Positions 11,133 to 21,019 of a stretch of 64,000 nt of DNA are shown piece after piece. This stretch comes from Myotis daubentonii. Its lineage: Eukaryota > Chordata > Mammalia > Chiroptera > Vespertilionidae. Position 1 is the first letter of the stretch; the number at the start of each line of letters is the position of its first letter. The notes under the pieces were generated by a model. It was given only the letters and a program-made list of their open reading frames with translations. It did not search any database and was not told the origin of the DNA. The stretch lies in NCBI RefSeq assembly GCF_963259705.1, contig NC_081842.1, positions 39,645,796-39,709,795 on the forward strand, read 5' to 3'. The position numbers and the translations under genes were made by a program.

Positions 11133-13665
11133 CTTAAGGCTTCATGTGAACACCTCCTCCACTCCAGGCTCTCTATTTACAAAGCACTTTACTTTAAATT
11201 CTCTTGGATGCAAAAAAGAGAAGAACTAGAAGGTACAGCAAATGATGGTAAATATTTTGTAGTTCACTCCTGTTTTAAGGTTTCAGTCAAGAAACACTAA
11301 TATTTCAAACAAACTCCAAAGTTGACAGAAATGTTGGTAAACCTGCTCATTCCGGTCTGCCTCAACAAACCTGTATTTGTGTTTTTAATAACAAATCCTT
11401 TGGAGTGTTTGTGCTGTATTTCTTCTTCCTTGCGATTAGAGTCAGGCACACAGGAAGATGATGCTATCTCTGATAAAAAACATATTCTTTTCTTTTTTTA
11501 ATTAAAAATGTTAATGTTGACGTTATTGCAGATTATTTATTTTGTTTACAGGGTAAATACTATTCTTTGGGGAAGCTAATGGGGTTCTAAAATGTAAGCA
11601 AATGACTAAATTATGAATTAGGTTGTAATAGGCATTATCTTTTTTAGGGGGAGGGGAAATTCCCTCTCAGATGATCATATCATTTAATAGCTACTTAGAG
11701 GGCTTATTTTAAAATTAATGGTCAATAATAAGTAGAAAAACTATTGTCCTCTGAAATTTTGGCAAGCATATTGATGACAGTCTTTATTTAGAAGCATTTT
11801 CAAGTTAAGCTTGGCAGCGAAGATTTGTGAGTTTTACTGCAAGCCATCATATTTGTTGTTACAGCAGTGCATAGGCAAAAAACAACAACAGCACCCCACA
11901 TTAAGTTGGGAGCATATGCAGAGTCTTACAATTTGTCTATTCTCTCAAAGTGAAATGAAATCCTTAGACATTGTTCTAAATAATTCAAGTTTCAATAGCA
12001 TCCTCCCTTGAAACTGAGTTAAAATTGTTTGTGGGTTCTTGAATTAACCAGATTGTTGCTTCAATACGTCATTCACAAAAATGTATTTTCAAACAAACAA
12101 ACAAAATGACATGGGAAGTTTTTGTAAATTGCCCGAGCAGTCAATTGTGAATTTTGTGTGAATGAGCAATTTTCTGAAGAATGACTCTGTTTATTAAATC
12201 TTCCTATTTTACTCTTATAGAGAAACTTTTTAGGGATAATAACTAATATATAAAATTGCAAGTATCATTCTTGGGTGGAAGTGAAGCATAAAACTATAGT
12301 AATGATCTTTTGTTATCTTTTCAGCAGTCATTTTTTGAATGCTTCTTTATTACTAAACTTTCCAATTAGTGTAGCTTTAATAAGAAATATATAGATGATA
12401 TGTATTATATATATTTAGAAATACACTTCAGTCATTAATTATTGTCCATCAACTGTGATATAATCCCATGAATATTTGTAAAAACAGAAAGGTGTCAATA
12501 ATATGGGAAATGCTTTTGGAATTCTGGTAGTGCTGATTCAGAATTCTTACAAAACTTAGCCATATGCTACAATGTCATTTTATATAAAAGTAATTTCAAA
12601 ATTATCTTTAGATAAAAGTAGTCCAAAGGAATTTCCCCCAGCCTTGGAAATTAAATATTGGGTAGCACTAAGTCATGAATGCAACAACATATTTATCTAT
12701 TATTTATCTATTTTCAATTGCTCTAAAAGATACAGAAGCAACATCCTCAGTATTCACACATGTTACACCCCAGGGTGAAGGCACCACATATAGCGACTGT
12801 ATTTGACCATCTTTGGAATGGAAAAGAAGCTCAAACATCAAACCTGATGACTAAAGCATTTAGAAAAAGCAAAAGAGCTCAGTTCATACTTTAGGAAGCT
12901 GAGTTGGTATTTCATTCTCCCCACCCCCCAGCATACACCTGCCTTTATAAGGAAGAATCAGCCCTGTGAATGGGAACTGGAGTCAAGGTTAAAGTAATCT
13001 TGCCCAAGAGAGTGGAGTGCATCGGGGAGAAAAAGCAGCTCGGCTCAAATGAGCATGAATAACCAGCGGCAGCACCTCCCCTGCAAAACATGAGCCTCCT
13101 GGACCTATGTTTGAAATTCATCCTCCTAAGTCATCCTGTGACTACAGGGATAAGTGACACTGTCCCATCAGCTGAAGGGGGAAATACAGCACAAACCCTT
13201 TTTAAAAACATTACTTTAAAAAACAATGAAAAGTGTGAAGTGTTCTAACGGCCAGGCACCCTTTGCAGACAGTAAAGGAAAAGCTTTGTCTTTCCTATTA
13301 TTGTTTGCCCTTCAGTTGACATACATGCCCAGTTGCATCAATAGGATTACAACAGAAACACGGTCAGCTCCAGGTTTCCTCTGTGGGGTTCCTTGCTCTT
13401 GTTTAAAGAAACAGGCTCAGGGAATGCCCAGAAAACAAACTTCCCCAATTGAAGTTCCGAGGTGGTCTTCCCTTCTCTTCTCCCACCCTCAGAAACATGC
13501 CTAGTTTTACCCATAGCCCCGGACAGCAATGTCACGGTCATGTTGCACCACTGCACTTGTTGAATTGTGTGAATGAAGGCAGCACTTGGCCACAGTCACT
13601 TGGTGAACCGCCTTGCTCTTCAATGAGCCCCCAAGATTTCTTTCCAGTTCCACGGAAATGTCTTA
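11133..13665. other. Unique DNA leading into the CpG island
   Basis: No recognisable repeat or coding exon. If the splice donor at 13666 is real, this stretch would be the start of intron 1 of a minus-strand transcript. Confidence 0.45.
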
Positions 13666-13672
13666 CCTGCAT
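13658..13672 (-). promoter_or_regulatory. Candidate 5' splice site (minus strand)
   Basis: Reading the minus strand, the sequence is CATGCAG|GTAAGACA. The exon would end at 13667 and the intron would begin at 13666. This is very close to the consensus MAG|GTRAGT, and it sits at the low-coordinate edge of the CpG island, where a first exon's donor is expected. Upstream of it, the minus strand has no ATG-started frame of note, so the exon may be 5' UTR or part of a non-coding RNA. Confidence 0.45.
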
Positions 13673-13689
13673 GTGTCCCTGGTACATTC

Positions 13690-14338
13690 TGCTTGGACTT
13701 CTTCAGGGCTTCCCGAGGCCGCCGGATGCTTTCCCCGTGTTTCCTCGCACGCCAGCAGAGGGGAGGAGGAGGCGTGCACACCGGGTTCGCACAGGGTGCC
13801 CCTGAGCCTGGGTGAGGCTCCAGGTAGCCCGCCCGAGGCCCTTGGCAGGCTGCGGGCTGCCGGGAGCTGTTCTCCGCTCGGGGTGCTGAAAGCGGACACC
13901 GGAGAGCGCGCGGAGCAGGCGAGGAGCCGGGCGGCCACGCTCTCCCGCGGGCGCGGGTCCTGTTCTCCGGCGTCTCTAAAACTCTCTCCTTCTCCGCCGA
14001 ACTCTTTCTCGCTTCCTGCCCGGCTGCCTCATGTCTCTCTCACTCTTCGCCGCGAGCCTCCTCCTCCCCAGCCCTGACGTGAGCGCCCACACCAGCCGCC
14101 GCCGCAGCTGCCGAGCGGGGCGCGCGCCGCCCTCCCGGCGGCTTGCCTGCCCAGAGGCTGCGGGCCGGGCACGCGCGCGCATCCCCGGGAGCCGCCAGAG
14201 GGCGGCGCGCATCGGCCCCCGCCCGCCGCGTGCTCGGGGATGAGCACACCGGGCAAAGTGCCCGCGGGTGGTGGTCGCGCTAGGCAGTCGGGTGCGGCGC
14301 CGGCTGCAGGAGGGCGGCCAGCTGCAAGAACAGTGGGA
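13690..14338. promoter_or_regulatory. CpG island, candidate promoter
   Basis: A block of about 650 bp with very high G+C and many undepleted CpGs, for example GAGCGCGCGGAGCAGGC near 13905, GCGCGCGCC near 14120 and CACGCGCGCGCATC near 14170. It contains a GC box (CCCCCGCCCGCC near 14216), an NRF1-like CGCGCGCGCATC run and a CTCF-like site. It is the only such island here outside transposons. CpG islands of this size usually mark promoters of housekeeping or developmental genes. Orientation is unresolved: a strong minus-strand donor lies at 13666, while plus-strand GT sites (about 13810 and 14080) are weaker. Long frames through it reflect base composition, not coding. Confidence 0.8.
14190..14208 (+). 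promoter_or_regulatory. CTCF-like motif in CpG island
   Basis: AGCCGCCAGAGGGCGGCGC closely fits the CTCF core (CCRCCAGRGGGCGC). It is the best non-transposon CTCF candidate in the window. Binding is inferred from the motif only. Confidence 0.5.
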
Positions 14339-14518
14339 TGATGCCAGAGGGAAGGGGGTCGGGGGAGAAGGGGGCCCCCATATATGGTGAGAGGAGAAGA
14401 TTTGACTTTGGGTGGTGGGCACGCGGTGCAATACATAGATCTTGTAACATCGAAACCCACACCTGAAACCTATATATTCATGTTGACCAATGTCACCCCA
14501 ATAAATTTAATTTTAAAA
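14339..14518 (+). mobile_element. 5'-truncated L1 3' end
   Basis: The text GACTTTGGGTGGTGGGCACG, CACACCTGAAACCTATATA and CCAATGTCACCCCAATAAAT is a bat/laurasiatherian L1 3' UTR with its polyadenylation signal. AGTGGGA at 14332-14338 and 14519-14525 looks like a short duplication. It abuts the CpG island and marks its high-coordinate edge. Confidence 0.75.
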
Positions 14519-14525
14519 AGTGGGA

Positions 14526-15011
14526 GGAAAATGCATTGTTCCTCTGGGGGATCATCAATTCTGACTGAGCCGCCATTCTACAAACATAATGGGATGAACG
14601 CGGGGGCTTCTGAAAAGTTTACTTCTGTTCTGATTTGGCTCTCACAAGTTCTCCGTGTCACTTGGTGAACAGGTCTCTCCCCACCCACCCCATCCCCAAG
14701 TCATCGCTGAGGACCTACTATTTAAATCGCAAACCTCAGTCCTTAAAGGCCTTCCATGATTCTTCTCCCTAGCGCTTATCATCTAACACCCTGTATTTTT
14801 TTATATATTTGTTTTATTTATTGCCAGCCTCTGTTTATATGTACACTGTATTTCCATGAGATCAGGGATATATTGGGGGACGAGTGTATCTATTTTACAC
14901 AGATGTCTCACAGCACAGTATAGTTTCTCTCGGCACATGGTTGGCACTCTAAATATTTGTTGAACAAGTGGGTCTTTACTATATAATGTAAAGGTAGAGT
15001 GCATTTAAATA
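14526..15011. other. Unique DNA
   Basis: No gene or confident repeat seen. Part of 14690-14960 faintly resembles an L2 3' end, but I do not call it. Confidence 0.4.
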
Positions 15012-15293
15012 CAGTGGGGCCTTGACTTACGAGTTTAATTCGTTCCGTGATGGAGCTCGTAACTCAAATTACTTGTATATCAAATCAACAGTGAACGAGT
15101 GAGACACGTGATGCTGGGCTGATGTTGTGGCATTCACTGTGAAGTTCGCTCCGCCAACTAGCGGTGGGGTATCTGAAGCTGGCTTATATCCCGAATTTTA
15201 GCTCGCAACTCAAAGCAAAAAAATCAGCCGAGAGATGGCTCGTATCTCGAAAAACTCGTTAGTTCTGGACACTCGTAAGTCAAGGCCCCACTG
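15012..15293. mobile_element. Mariner/pogo-type MITE, 282 bp
   Basis: A perfect 23-bp terminal inverted repeat starts CAGTGGGGCCTTGACTTACG at 15012 and reads identically inward from 15293. TA dinucleotides flank it at 15010-15011 and 15294-15295. TA target and TIR structure define a Tc1/mariner-superfamily (mariner or pogo/Tigger-like) non-autonomous element. There is no transposase. Many CpGs remain, which suggests a fairly recent insertion. Confidence 0.9.
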
Positions 15294-15884
15294 TATGTCT
15301 ATTACATTTCAAGAGTTTTTACATTAGTTTGATGTAGTCTTTACATTATAAATGTATATTCATACACATACACACAGCATGGGCTGGTGTATGTGTGTAT
15401 ACTGTGATTACCTAGTTTTGTTGGTAAAAAGAACTCCAATCTCACAGCTGACCCCCAAATGATATACAGCATGACATAATCTCTCAAATATGATGATATA
15501 GCATGATATACTTTTCATAAAGTTAAAAAAATATGAACTCCCTAGGACTATAAAAATATACTTATGTATAACTATGTGAAAAGGAAAGCAATAGGACAAT
15601 GAACATGGGATTTGGAATGTTGGGGACACTAGGTAAGGGGAGGCAGGGGAAATGGATGGGGAGGCATTTTATATGAAGGTGAATTGCCAATGCTTTAGTT
15701 ATTATGCTCACCCACATGTATTAACCTATAAAATTACTATGTAACTAAATAAAACAGAGCCAGGCGTGGACTAATAAGGAGAACATGAAATGCAGCAAAG
15801 AAATATTTAATCCAACTCAATGCATCTGAGGTCTCAAAACAACTGACCAACCAACCAAACAAAATGATTAAGACTTATAGGCAG
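15294..15884. other. Unique AT-rich DNA
   Basis: No recognisable gene or repeat apart from short CA/TG stretches near 15365-15395. Confidence 0.4.
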
Positions 15885-16020
15885 GAGACATGGATTCTTA
15901 TTGAATCCACCAATAGTTAAACTTGGACAAGTTCCCTTACCCTCTCTAGACTTCATTATTTTTCATGTCTAAACCCTGATAAACTCATTATTTTATCCTG
16001 AAAACTGAAATATGTTAAGA
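15885..16020 (+). mobile_element. MIR SINE
   Basis: GGACAAGTTCCCTTACCCTC followed by a degenerate 'TCATCTGT' core fits a plus-strand MIR. Strongly diverged. Confidence 0.6.
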
Positions 16021-16067
16021 AGCTCTATAAGCTGTAAAGACCATCCAGTTCTGGTCTTTGATAGGAC

Positions 16068-16465
16068 AGAGCACTGGAATAGGAGTCAGCACTACCTACA
16101 TCACTGCATTCTTGGGCAAGTGTACTAATTCTCTGTTTCCTCAACTTTTGAAGTAAGGCAAATATCTGTTCAGCTTACAGCACAGGGCTGCTGAGGAATG
16201 AATGTATGCAAAGGAAGCTCTAAATCAGTGGTTCTCAACCTTGGCTGCACATTAGAATCACCTGGGAATCTTTTTAAAATCCTGATTTCTAGGCTTCATC
16301 CTCAGGAAATTCTGTTTCTTTGTTACTAATGTTGTGGCCCCACCCCATAACAAAGAAACAGAATTTCCGGAGGATGAGGCCCAGAAATCAGGATTTTAAA
16401 AAGATTCCCAGGTGATTCTAATGTGCAGCCAAGGTTGAGAACCACTGCTCTAAATAAACCACCAT
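16068..16465 (+). mobile_element. MIR SINE split by a hAT MITE
   Basis: The segment GAGCACTGGAATAGGAGTCA, then TGGGCAAGTGTACTAATTCT, CTGTTTCCTCAACTTTTGAA and GGGCTGCTGAGGAATGAATG, is a plus-strand MIR. The hAT MITE at 16226-16447 is inserted in its 3' part. Confidence 0.65.
16226..16447. mobile_element. Palindromic hAT MITE
   Basis: A 222-bp element whose first and last 100 bases are reverse complements with only three mismatches. They enclose a loop of about 22 bp. It begins CAGTGGTTCTCAACCTTGGC and ends in the reverse complement. The 8-bp duplication CTCTAAAT at 16218-16225 and 16448-16455 is diagnostic of hAT transposition. There is no transposase. Termini resemble the MER5/Charlie group, but the near-complete palindrome is unusual. 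Confidence 0.93.
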
Positions 16466-16643
16466 ATATCAACAATGAGGTATCACCTCACACCTGTTAA
16501 GAATGACTATCATCAACAAATCAACAAATGACAAATGCTGGCAAGGATGTGGAGAAAAGGGATCCCTAGCACACTGGTGGTGGGAATGCAGACTGGTGCG
16601 GTCACTGTAGAAAACAGCATGGAGTTTCCTCAAAAAATTAAAT

Positions 16644-16916
16644 ATGGAACTCGCATTTGACCCCGTGATTCCACTTCTAGGAATATATCCTAAGAAGCCA
16701 GAAAGACCAATCAGAAAGAATATATGTCCCCTTATGTTTATAGCAGCACAATTTACAATAGCTATGATCTGGAAACAGCCCAAGTGCCCTTCAGCAGATG
16801 AGTGGATAAAAAATTTGTGGTACATTTACACAATGGAATACTACACAGCTATAAAAAAGAAGGAACTCACCATTTGCAAAGGCATGGATGGACATGGTGA
16901 GTATTATGCTAAGTGA
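16644..16916 (+). pseudogene. L1 ORF2p C-terminal remnant
   Basis: A frame of about 90 codons holds the cysteine-region-proximal end of L1 ORF2p. Motifs are LAFDPVIPLLGIYPKK, WKQPKCPSADEWIKNLWYI and MEYYTAIKKKEL. Endonuclease, reverse transcriptase and most of the C-terminal domain are missing through 5' truncation, so it is non-functional. Confidence 0.85.
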
Positions 16917-17079
16917 AACAAGCCAGTCAGAGAAAGATAAGTATCATATGATCTTACTCAAATGTGGATTCTAATGAACAAAATAAACTGATGAATAAAA
17001 TAGAACCATAGACATAGAAGCATGGAACAGACTGATAAATTTCAGAGGCAAGGTGGAGGTGGGGGAACTTATACGCATA

Positions 17080-17395
17080 CTAGAGGCCCAATGCATGACA
17101 TTTGTGCACTAGGGGTGGCAGGGGGAAACGTCCCTCAGCCCGGCCTGCACCTTCTCACAGTCCAGGACCCCTCTTGCAGTCCAGGACTCCGAGGGGTCCT
17201 TAGCGCTGTCACAGAGGCAGGAGAGGTTCCCACCTGGCTTCTTGCTCAGCAATGCTCCCCCTGTGGGAAGCGCACTGACCACCAGGGGGCAGCTCCTGCA
17301 TTGAGCATCTGCCCCCCTAGTGGTCAGTGCATGTCATAGCAACTGGTCATTCTGCCTTTTTGTTGATTTGCATATTAGGGTTTTATTATATAGGA
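17080..17395 (-). mobile_element. Small HeliBat-type Helitron (CTCF-motif family)
   Basis: The 3' end CTAG (reverse strand) is at 17080-17083 and the 5' TC end at 17394-17395. The flanking bases A and T are as expected for Helitron insertion between A and T. The 5' side reads TTTTATTATATAGGA in plus orientation. It is inserted in an L1 3' UTR. It carries the paired CTCF-like inverted repeat and has no coding capacity. Confidence 0.92.
17273..17331. promoter_or_regulatory. Paired CTCF-like motifs in Helitron
   Basis: The left arm CTGACCACCAGGGGGCAG (17277-17294) is a near-perfect CTCF core. The right arm CTGCCCCCCTAGTGGTCAG is its inverted partner with two changes. The cores converge, about 15 bp apart. 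Confidence 0.5.
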
Positions 17396-17496
17396 TATGC
17401 ATAACACATGGTCACAGACAATAAAGTGATGAAGGTCTGGAAGGGGTGGGTACAGGGTGGAGGGAGTCAATGGGAAAAACACACACAAACAAAGGG

Positions 17497-17757
17497 GCCC
17501 AAACCAGATTGGCTCAGTGGATAGAGCGTTGGCTTGTGGACTGAAAGGTCCCAGGTTCGATTCCGGTCAAGGGCATGTACCATGGTTGCGGGCACATCCC
17601 CAGTAGGATGCGTGCAGGAGGCAGCTGATCGATGTTTCTCTCTTATCGATGTTTCTAACTCTCTATCTCTCTCCCTTCCTCTCTGTAAAAAATCAATAAA
17701 ATATATTAAAAAAAAGAAAAAAAGAAAGCCATGTTTAAAAAACAAACAAACAAACAA
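17497..17757 (+). mobile_element. VES SINE
   Basis: tRNA-like head GATTGGCTCAGTGGATAGAG and B box GGTTCGATTCC, then a pyrimidine-rich body and an A-rich (AAAC)n tail. Near-identical flanks ACAAACAAAGGG (17485) and ACAGACAAAGGG (17758) are its duplication in the L1 3' UTR. Confidence 0.92.
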
Positions 17758-17948
17758 ACAGACAAAGGGGACATCTGTAATACTTTAAACAGTAAAGATA
17801 AACTTTTTAAAGAACCACAAAAACCCCCACCATATATGAGTATGTAAATAGACTTTTTTCCAGCCCAGAAAAGATGAGTGGTAATGATTTCCTGAGAAAG
17901 CTGTGCAAACTTAAGGGGCAGGGGCATTCTTTATTATAAATGCTAGCA

Positions 17949-18376
17949 TCTAATCTAATAAAAGACAAAAAAGGTAATTGACTGTACCTTCACTATGCTT
18001 CCCATTGGCTAATCAGGGCGATATGCAAATTAACTTCCAACAAAGATGGCGGTTAATTTGCATACATAGGCACAATGATGGGAGGCGAAAGGGGAAGGAT
18101 GGTGATTGGAAACCCAGGCGGCAGGCAAGAGCCCAGAGGCAGGGCAAAGGCGGCCCCCAGGGCAGGAAAGGGCAGCCCCACCCTGGCCACAGCTCAAGGG
18201 AGAGTACAACACACAGTGGAGGCCAGAAGCCTGAGAGATCAACAGAGAGGGGCGCCTGCTCCAAGCCTCCATGTTGTGGCTGGGGGCAGGCCCCCAGCAG
18301 ACACACACACACATGCACACACACACACACAGCACCTACTCTGAGCCTCCAATGTGGCTGGGGGCAGACCCCCAGC

Positions 18377-18422
<46 letters not shown>

Positions 18423-18644
18423 CAACTGCTCTGAGCCTACATGGCGCGGCTGGGGGCAGGCCCCAGCAGACACACACACACACACATACACACACACACA
18501 CACGGGACGCCTGTCCGAGCCTCTGCTGCCAGACTGTGGCCATCAGTAGGACATCCACTGAGGGCTCCCGGACTGTGAGAGGGGCAGGTTGGGCTGAGGG
18601 AACCCCGCCCCCCAGTGCACGAATTTTGTGCACCGGGCCTCTAG
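17949..18644 (+). mobile_element. HeliBat-type Helitron with three (CA)n tracts
   Basis: It starts TCTAATCTAATAAAAG after A and ends with the GCACGAATTTTGTGC hairpin and CTAG (18641-18644) before T. The 5' module holds CCCATTGGCTAATCA, ATGCAAAT (18023-18030) and AAGATGGCGG (18043-18052). The middle is a three-fold tandem repeat of an 85-120 bp unit (TGGCTGGGGGCAG-GCCCCCAGC), each ending in a CA tract. Long overlapping frames here come from CA runs and base composition. Confidence 0.93.
18301..18503 (+). repeat. Tandem triplication with (CA)n tracts
   Basis: CA tracts at about 18300-18331, 18378-18420 and 18470-18503 follow three copies of a GGCTGGGGGCAG-containing unit. The unit with its CA tract was amplified together inside the Helitron. 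Confidence 0.85.
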
Positions 18645-18929
18645 TGTTGTTACAAAAACCTTGGGGGAAATTCTAGCATTTGATTTGAAAGTGCTAGAAA
18701 TCTGTGAAGTAACAGCAGGGCCAAAGATTCCCAACCCATTACATGCTTATCATTATTAATGGCAGATTTAAGGAGCTCTCAACCATAAAAGTATTTGAAC
18801 CAGCATGGTGACTACCTAGTTGGAAATAGCACTCATATCCTTTTGTCAAACCTAATTAACTCATCTAGTTACTTCCTATATTCACAAAATCTCAGGACTA
18901 CAAGTGCATCTGTGAAGGCATACCTCTCT

Positions 18930-19085
18930 TCATTCATTCATTCATTCATTCATTGATATTTATTAAAAACTTAGTATGTTGGAGTGCTGTGCCAAGTGCT
19001 GAAATATACTGATGAATAAGACAGACCTGGTCTCTATCTCCATGGAACCCAGAGTCCAGCTACCTGTGAGGAGTATATTTTACTA
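18930..19085 (-). mobile_element. L2 LINE 3' end with (CATT)n
   Basis: A perfect CATT run at 18930-18954, then ATATTTATTAAAAACTTAG, GTGCCAAGTGCTG and GATGAATAAGACAGACCTGG. This is the reverse complement of the L2 3' UTR. Confidence 0.8.
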
Positions 19086-19598
19086 TCCCAGAAAGATAAA
19101 TCTTTCTAGACTTTTCTTAAAAAAAAAAAATACAACAATAAACAAAAACAAACAAAAGACCTAAAACCTCTACAATGATTACACAGTTTCCCCCATTTGC
19201 CCTAAGAGTTCACATCTAAACTCTTCTAGTCAAACATTTCCCCATCAATTGTGAGTTTTAATCCATTCTATGGTACAAATATTTCCTTTAAAGCCTATAA
19301 ATATGAGCTTTGTGATCAAAGACACTTGGCTGATTGCCAATTCAAGTGTCAGTATCTCAAGAAACTTTTAATTCATAGGACCATCTAGCAATTTATATAT
19401 ATCATTTCGGTATGCCAAAATTTGTCATTCAAATCTAGCATTTAAGCGTAAGTAATCTGGTGTTTTGGTGCCAAAAAAACCCTTTTCATGTGCAAGTATA
19501 TATATCAGTAGAAAACCAATAGAGTGAAGCAGGTATGAAATGTATTCTAGTGAACCCTAAGTATTTTATGATACACATAACAAAAAGCTGAATCATAA
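19086..19598. other. Unique AT-rich DNA
   Basis: No gene or recognisable repeat seen, apart from an A run near 19117-19130. Confidence 0.4.
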
Positions 19599-20159
19599 TC
19601 CTACATAATAAAAGCCCAGGGACCGAACCGCGGAACAAGTAGAACGACCAGTCAACCGGTTGCTATGATGCGCACTGACCACCAGGAGGCAGACGCTCCA
19701 TGCAGGAGCTGCCCCTAGTGGTCAGTGCGCTACTACAGTGGGAGCACTGCTGGGCTGATGGGCGACAGGCAGGAACCTGGGCTGCCATCATAGCCTCCTC
19801 ACCCCAGGCTCCTCCCCCTTGCTCCCTGCCGCCTCCTCTGGACGCCCACAGGCCACATAGCGCCCACGCCAGACTCGCAGAGCTGACCCCGGAGGCTGGG
19901 AAGTGGGTACATGGCCACTGCGAGACTGAGGCCTACTCCGCTGCCTTTCAGTGCTATTGTCCCTGGGCCCTGCCCGGACCGTGTCCCCTGGAGAGTGAGT
20001 GCTGCGGCTCCACGAAAGATGCCGGACCAGAGAGCAGCTGCTCAGAGGGTGGGTCCACAGCCACTCAGCTGACCTGAATGAGAGGCGCTCCCACAGTGGG
20101 CTGATCCCCGCAGGCCACGCCTCCCACCAGTGCATGAATGCCGTGCTCAGGGCCTCCAC
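19599..20159 (+). mobile_element. HeliBat-type Helitron (CTCF-motif family)
   Basis: It starts TCCTACATAATAAAAGCC after A. The 3' end is decayed: GCATGAATGCCGTGC hairpin remnant, then GGCCTCCAC in place of GGCCTCTAG, before T. A GCGCACTGACCACCAGGAGG inverted repeat lies near the 5' end. It is longer than the two other small copies of this family and carries extra GC-rich sequence. Confidence 0.85.
19671..19730. promoter_or_regulatory. Paired CTCF-like motifs in Helitron
   Basis: Arms CTGACCACCAGGAGGCAG and CTGCCCCTAGTGGTCAG form an inverted repeat. Each has one or two departures from the CTCF core. Confidence 0.4.
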
Positions 20160-20814
20160 TATAATTATATTTGGGGAAAGCTTTTTGCAAATTAGGTTGT
20201 TTTCAAGAGATCTTGAAAGGAGAAAATGTGCATAACTTTATCTTATGACTGCAATAATGGTGAGGAAGTATCACTTTGCATAATCTCTGCCCCAAGTGAT
20301 CCCCGCCCTGAATCATAAAGGTAAATGGACAGAAGGCAAACGAACAAACCAGAGATGCAGCAGTTTGGAAAAGGTGTGGTTCTTTTGGAACTAGGGCAAG
20401 TGGCACCAGCTATACAGCCTGCTTCTCTGACACCAGAAATATTTGCATGAAAATGGAAATCTCTGCCAAACATCTATATGCTTTACATATAGTGCTTTAC
20501 ATATACCTTTCACAGGATTTTCTAGTTTTCATATTAACAACTGGAATTATGGAAAAACAACTTTGAACATGAACTTGTATATGTGTCAAAGTCAAACAAT
20601 TGCATCTGTTGTAAAAGCAAAATAAGAATGTCTCTGTACGGACCGTGGAACAGCTACTAATGAATCTTTACCAACCGACCTGCACACGTATACATCTCCC
20701 TGGCAGGAGTGGCGCCATCAGCAACAGTCTGACTTACACGTGGCTGGGCCACGATTGCCCAGCTGACCCCAGAATTAGCTGTATGATTAAGGCATGCATT
20801 GTTTCCGAGGAAAA
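20160..20814. other. Unique DNA
   Basis: No gene seen. A CpG-bearing block at about 20640-20780 (ACGGACCGTGGAACAGC onward) may be a decayed insertion but I cannot classify it. Confidence 0.35.
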
Positions 20815-21019
20815 TAAAGATAATCCAGAGAGAGTGGAAAAGAGGGAGAGAGGCAAAGAGAAATATCGATGTGAGAGAGACACACATTGATTGGTTCCCT
20901 CCTGACCAGGGTTGGGGATTGAGCCTGCAGCTGAGGTACATGCCCTTGACTGGAATTGAGCCTAGGACCCTTCAGTCTAAAGGCTGATGCTCTATCCATT
21001 GAGCCAAACTGGCCAGGGC
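20815..21019 (-). mobile_element. VES SINE
   Basis: GA-rich body, AATATCGATGTGAGAGAGAC, then the reverse-complement tRNA-like head ending GAGCCAAACTGGCCAGGGC. The low-coordinate tail is decayed and no duplication was found. Confidence 0.88.

Larger units (their letters stand above)
16466..17810 (+). mobile_element. 5'-truncated L1 (ORF2 end plus 3' UTR)
   Basis: The 5' part translates in broken frames to the L1 ORF2p C-terminal region. Residues DPVIPLLGIYPK, WKQPKCPSADEWIK and YIYTMEYYTAIKKKE are visible at 16660-16870. The 3' UTR follows (AGTCAGAGAAAGATAAGTAT near 16925), ending ACATCTGTAATACTTTAAAC near 17771. It is interrupted by a Helitron (17080-17395) and by a VES (17497-17757), so it predates both. 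Confidence 0.9.

Noticed and set aside
14031..14243. ATG followed by a hydrophobic MSLSLFAASLLLP-like start
   Set aside because: It could be read as a signal peptide, but it has a weak start context, no downstream domain and low-complexity Arg/Pro/Ala sequence. Insufficient to call a gene.
13449..14460. Several 90-154-codon frames in and around the CpG island
   Set aside because: High G+C lowers stop frequency. The frames overlap on both strands, several start at GTG rather than ATG, and none shows a domain.
17978..18676. 232- and 206-codon frames on opposite strands
   Set aside because: Produced by CA/TG runs (Thr-His and Cys-Val repeats) and GC-rich Helitron DNA. They extend past the element ends without a start context.
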